Shown piece by piece: positions 41,622-44,219 of a stretch of 44,219 nucleotides of DNA. The position numbers were made by a program, and so were the translations under genes. Position 1 is the stretch's first letter, and each line of letters opens with the position of its first letter. The notes below the pieces were generated by a model. The model ran no database searches. It saw nothing but the letters and a program-made list of their open reading frames with translations, and was not told the origin of the DNA. Source of the stretch: Oscillatoriales cyanobacterium (GTDB lineage Bacteria > Cyanobacteriota > Cyanobacteriia > Cyanobacteriales > Microcoleaceae); the NCBI GenBank assembly GCA_004293365.1, contig RDYN01000053.1, positions 1-44,219 on the forward strand. The letters are read 5' to 3'.

Positions 41622-44042
41622 ATGTCTGAACTCTTTGAGGCTGTTATTAGCAGCGACGAAAAAACCGACTTGCGACAATTTGTCAGCGATTTGCGGGCTT
41701 TGGGAAACAAATATTTACTGCGAAACGATATAGTTAGCGCTTTTGCCGCCTACTGCACCAAATACGAAAAGTCCCAACAGTTTCATCAATCCTCTCATTT
41801 GAGCAAACTGATTTACTACGTTCAGGAAATTATTCTCGAACCAGGCAGCCTTTGCGTCCTGCTGCGGCCCAAAATTGCTACAATGGAAATAGTGCGAGTT
41901 GGAGATGACTTGACACTGGAGCGGATGACAGTGCAAGAATTGCTCGACGTGCGCGATCGCTACGTCAACCACTTTCACCCCCAAGAAGGCGACATCCTCG
42001 AACTAGATTTCGGCCCGTTTTACGACTATTCCCCCTCCATTCGCGACCCCAAAAACATCGGCAAAGGAGTGCAATTCCTCAACCGCTACCTGTCCAGCAA
42101 ACTGTTTCAAGACTCCAAACAGTGGCAGGAAACTCTATTTAATTTCTTGCGGATTCACCGCTACAACGGCGTACAATTACTAATTAACGATCGCATAAAA
42201 TCTCAAGAACAACTTTCAGAACAAGTCAAAAAAGCCCTCACCTTTGTCAGCGAACTTGCTGAAGATGAACCCTACGAGAGATTTAGATTTGTCCTGCAAA
42301 TGATGGGTTTGGACGCAGGTTGGGGAAATACCGCAGCCCGCGTGCAGGAAACTCTAGGAATTCTAGACGAATTAATTGATTCCCCCGATCCCCAAACCCT
42401 AGAAGCATTTATTTCTCGGATTCCGATGATTTTCAAAATCGTCCTAGTTTCTCCTCACGGCTGGTTCGGCCAAGAAGGAGTTTTGGGGCGGCCGGATACG
42501 GGCGGTCAGGTAGTTTACGTCCTCGATCAAGCCAAGAATTTAGAGAAACAACTGCAAGAAGACATTCATCTTGCCGGTCTCGATAGTTTAGGCGTCAAAC
42601 CCAAAGTAATTATTCTCACCAGGTTAATTCCAAACAGCGACGGCACGCGCTGCAACGAACGTTTAGAAAAAGTTCACGGCACAGAAAATGCTTGGATTTT
42701 GCGGGTTCCCTTCCGCGATTTCAATCCCAAATTGACTCAAAATTGGATTTCGCGGTTCGAGATTTGGCCTTATTTGGAAACTTACGCGATCGATGCGGAA
42801 AAAGAACTGCTGGCTGAGTTTCAGGGCAAGCCAGATTTAATAATTGGCAACTATTCTGACGGAAATTTAGTGGCATTTTTGCTGTCTCGCAAACTCAAAG
42901 TTACTCAGTGCAATATTGCCCACGCCCTGGAAAAGTCTAAATATTTGTTCAGCAATCTCTACTGGCAAGAATCTGAAGAAAAATACCATTTTGCCCTGCA
43001 ATTTACTGCGGATATCATTGCCATGAATGCGGCTAATTGTATTGTCAGCAGCACCTATCAAGAGATTGTCGGCAAACCGGATAGTGTCGGCCAGTACGAA
43101 TCTTACAATTGTTTTACTATGCCGGATTTGTACCACGTCGTCAACGGCATTGAACTGTTCAGCCCTAAATTTAACGTCGTGCCGCCGGGAGTGAACGAAA
43201 GCGTGTATTTCCCCTACACGCGCAACGAAGATAGGGTGCAGGGCGATCGCGATCGGCTCAACGAACTGCTGTTTACCCTAGAAGACCCCGAACAAGTGTT
43301 CGGAACACTCGACGACCCGCAAAAGCGCCCTTTATTTTCCATGGCCAGGCTCGATCGCATTAAAAACATGACCGGCTTAGCAGAATTGTTTGGAAAAAGC
43401 AAGGAATTGCAAGAAAAATGCAACTTAATTCTAGTAGCCGGCAAGCTGAAAGTCGAAGAAACCGAAGACTACGAAGAAGCCGAAGAAATTAAAAAGCTCT
43501 ACGCAATTATCGAGCAATACAACCTGCACGGTAAAATTCGCTGGCTGGGAGTGCGGCTGTCCAAAAGCCTGTCCGGCGAAATCTACCGGGTAATCGCCGA
43601 CGGCCAAGGTATATTTGTACAGCCAGCCTTATTTGAAGCTTTCGGCTTGACAATTCTCGAAGCAATGATTACCGGGATTCCGACTTTCGGGACGCAGTTT
43701 GGCGGCCCGCTGGAAATCATTCAAGATGGGGTAAACGGATTTTATATTAACCCGACAAACCACGAGGAAACCGCCCAAAAAATTCTCGATTTTTTATCGA
43801 AATGCGAACAAAATCCCAACTATTGGTATGAAATTTCAACGCGAGGAATTGACAGAGTTTACAGCACGTACACCTGGAAAATTCACACTACCAAACTGCT
43901 GACTCTGGCCCGGACTTACGGTTTCTGGAACTACTCGTCCAAGGAAAACCGCGAAGATATGCTCCGCTACATAGAAGCGCTGTTTTATCTGATTTACAAG
44001 CCGAGAGCGAAGGCTTTACTGGAGGAACACGCACAGCGATAA
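41622..44042 (+). CDS. susA: Sucrose synthase
   Basis: An 806-residue enzyme, the standard length for cyanobacterial and plant sucrose synthases. It reversibly converts sucrose and UDP/ADP to fructose and NDP-glucose, mostly in the breakdown direction, feeding glycogen and other glucans. The N-terminal regulatory part covers residues 1-270. The GT-B core starts at FKIVLVSPHGWF with GRPDTGGQVVYVLDQ, and the donor-binding E-x7-E motif lies in PALFEAFGLTILEAMI. The ATG at 41622 has AGGGAG 6 bases upstream; an ATG at 41556 lacks this. The Gln-rich regulatory phosphorylation site of plant enzymes is not seen. It appears to be a single-gene unit. Confidence 0.95.
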   Translation: MSELFEAVISSDEKTDLRQFVSDLRALGNKYLLRNDIVSAFAAYCTKYEKSQQFHQSSHLSKLIYYVQEIILEPGSLCVLLRPKIATMEIVRVGDDLTLERMTVQELLDVRDRYVNHFHPQEGDILELDFGPFYDYSPSIRDPKNIGKGVQFLNRYLSSKLFQDSKQWQETLFNFLRIHRYNGVQLLINDRIKSQEQLSEQVKKALTFVSELAEDEPYERFRFVLQMMGLDAGWGNTAARVQETLGILDELIDSPDPQTLEAFISRIPMIFKIVLVSPHGWFGQEGVLGRPDTGGQVVYVLDQAKNLEKQLQEDIHLAGLDSLGVKPKVIILTRLIPNSDGTRCNERLEKVHGTENAWILRVPFRDFNPKLTQNWISRFEIWPYLETYAIDAEKELLAEFQGKPDLIIGNYSDGNLVAFLLSRKLKVTQCNIAHALEKSKYLFSNLYWQESEEKYHFALQFTADIIAMNAANCIVSSTYQEIVGKPDSVGQYESYNCFTMPDLYHVVNGIELFSPKFNVVPPGVNESVYFPYTRNEDRVQGDRDRLNELLFTLEDPEQVFGTLDDPQKRPLFSMARLDRIKNMTGLAELFGKSKELQEKCNLILVAGKLKVEETEDYEEAEEIKKLYAIIEQYNLHGKIRWLGVRLSKSLSGEIYRVIADGQGIFVQPALFEAFGLTILEAMITGIPTFGTQFGGPLEIIQDGVNGFYINPTNHEETAQKILDFLSKCEQNPNYWYEISTRGIDRVYSTYTWKIHTTKLLTLARTYGFWNYSSKENREDMLRYIEALFYLIYKPRAKALLEEHAQR

Positions 44043-44201
44043 GTGGGAATTTTTGGTTTGTAGGGGCCGGTTGAGACAAAAAACTGGGCCGGTACGTAGT
44101 TGCGATGAAAGCGCTCCGATCTATAGAACCCATTTGAGATCTTTGGGCGATAGCGTAGAATCAAGGCAGAGTAGGTGAATTTGAGTAAATTGAGGTGAGA
44201 A
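44043..44201. other. Region between sucrose synthase and window edge
   Basis: No gene is complete here. GGGGCCGGTTGAGAC and CTGGGCCGGTAC around 44063-44094 are a short local repeat. GAGATCTTTGGGCGATAG (about 44134-44151) could be the end of an insertion sequence whose transposase starts at 44202. Confidence 0.3.
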
Positions 44202-44219
44202 ATGGGGTATTCAAGTGAC
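44202..44219 (+). CDS. Possible 5' end of an IS5/IS4-type transposase (cut by window edge)
   Basis: GAGGTG (44192-44197) precedes an ATG encoding MGYSSD before the window ends. IS5-family transposases often start M-x-Y-x-S/T-D-L-T, so these six residues fit such a gene, but the evidence is very short and another gene is possible. Confidence 0.3.

Overview
The window comes from a cyanobacterium, most likely a filamentous Oscillatoriales type (Microcoleus/Oscillatoria-like; this placement is inference). The HIP1 octamer GCGATCGC is very frequent, including inside coding regions. Gene content is cyanobacterial: a Ycf51-family protein, a MASE1 histidine kinase, an 806-residue sucrose synthase and kinase/AAA-ATPase signalling proteins. 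Intergenic DNA is crowded with heptamer tracts, fold-back elements of about 105-120 bp and short dispersed repeats.

Layout. 0-7.2 kb: a Ser/Thr kinase-ATPase that appears to stop before its usual C-terminal sensor module, murE, a small glutaredoxin-like protein and an acyltransferase. 7.3-12.7 kb: a DNA-repair and defence block with an ATP-dependent DNA ligase behind a strong promoter, an SbcD-like phosphoesterase, and a translationally coupled ATPase + DUF4435 pair that matches the PARIS (AriA/AriB) anti-phage architecture. The pair converges on fmt. 14.0-14.6 kb: a DUF4160/DUF2442 pair.

14.9-18.4 kb holds the most striking structure, a diversity-generating retroelement (DGR) target locus. 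A protein with TPRs, a coiled coil and a C-type-lectin/FGE-fold domain ends in a 160-bp variable repeat (VR). A non-coding template repeat (TR) lies 376 bp downstream on the same strand. VR and TR align without gaps. Thirteen of the 15 substitutions inside the coding part fall at template adenines. No reverse transcriptase or Avd-like gene is visible in the window, so diversification would need an RT from elsewhere, or the cassette is orphaned. The target gene also seems to be split by a frameshift from an upstream coiled-coil ORF.

18.4-23.3 kb: a repeat-rich stretch with a His/Gln-rich protein, a Uma2 nuclease-like protein, a MITE with a clear 10-bp target duplication, and a lipoprotein sugar-binding protein. 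23.3-34.8 kb: a phosphorelay region with a MASE1-PAS histidine kinase, a solo TnpB, and an operon of hybrid kinase, response regulator, response regulator and REC-adenylate cyclase. A second solo TnpB separates the two nearly identical response regulators. The operon suggests phosphorelay control of cAMP. 34.9-44.2 kb: a Ycf51-family protein, a coupled P-loop ATPase + TPR gene pair whose TPR units are almost identical at DNA level, another TPR protein, an M32 carboxypeptidase, sucrose synthase, and the first codons of what may be an IS transposase at the right edge.
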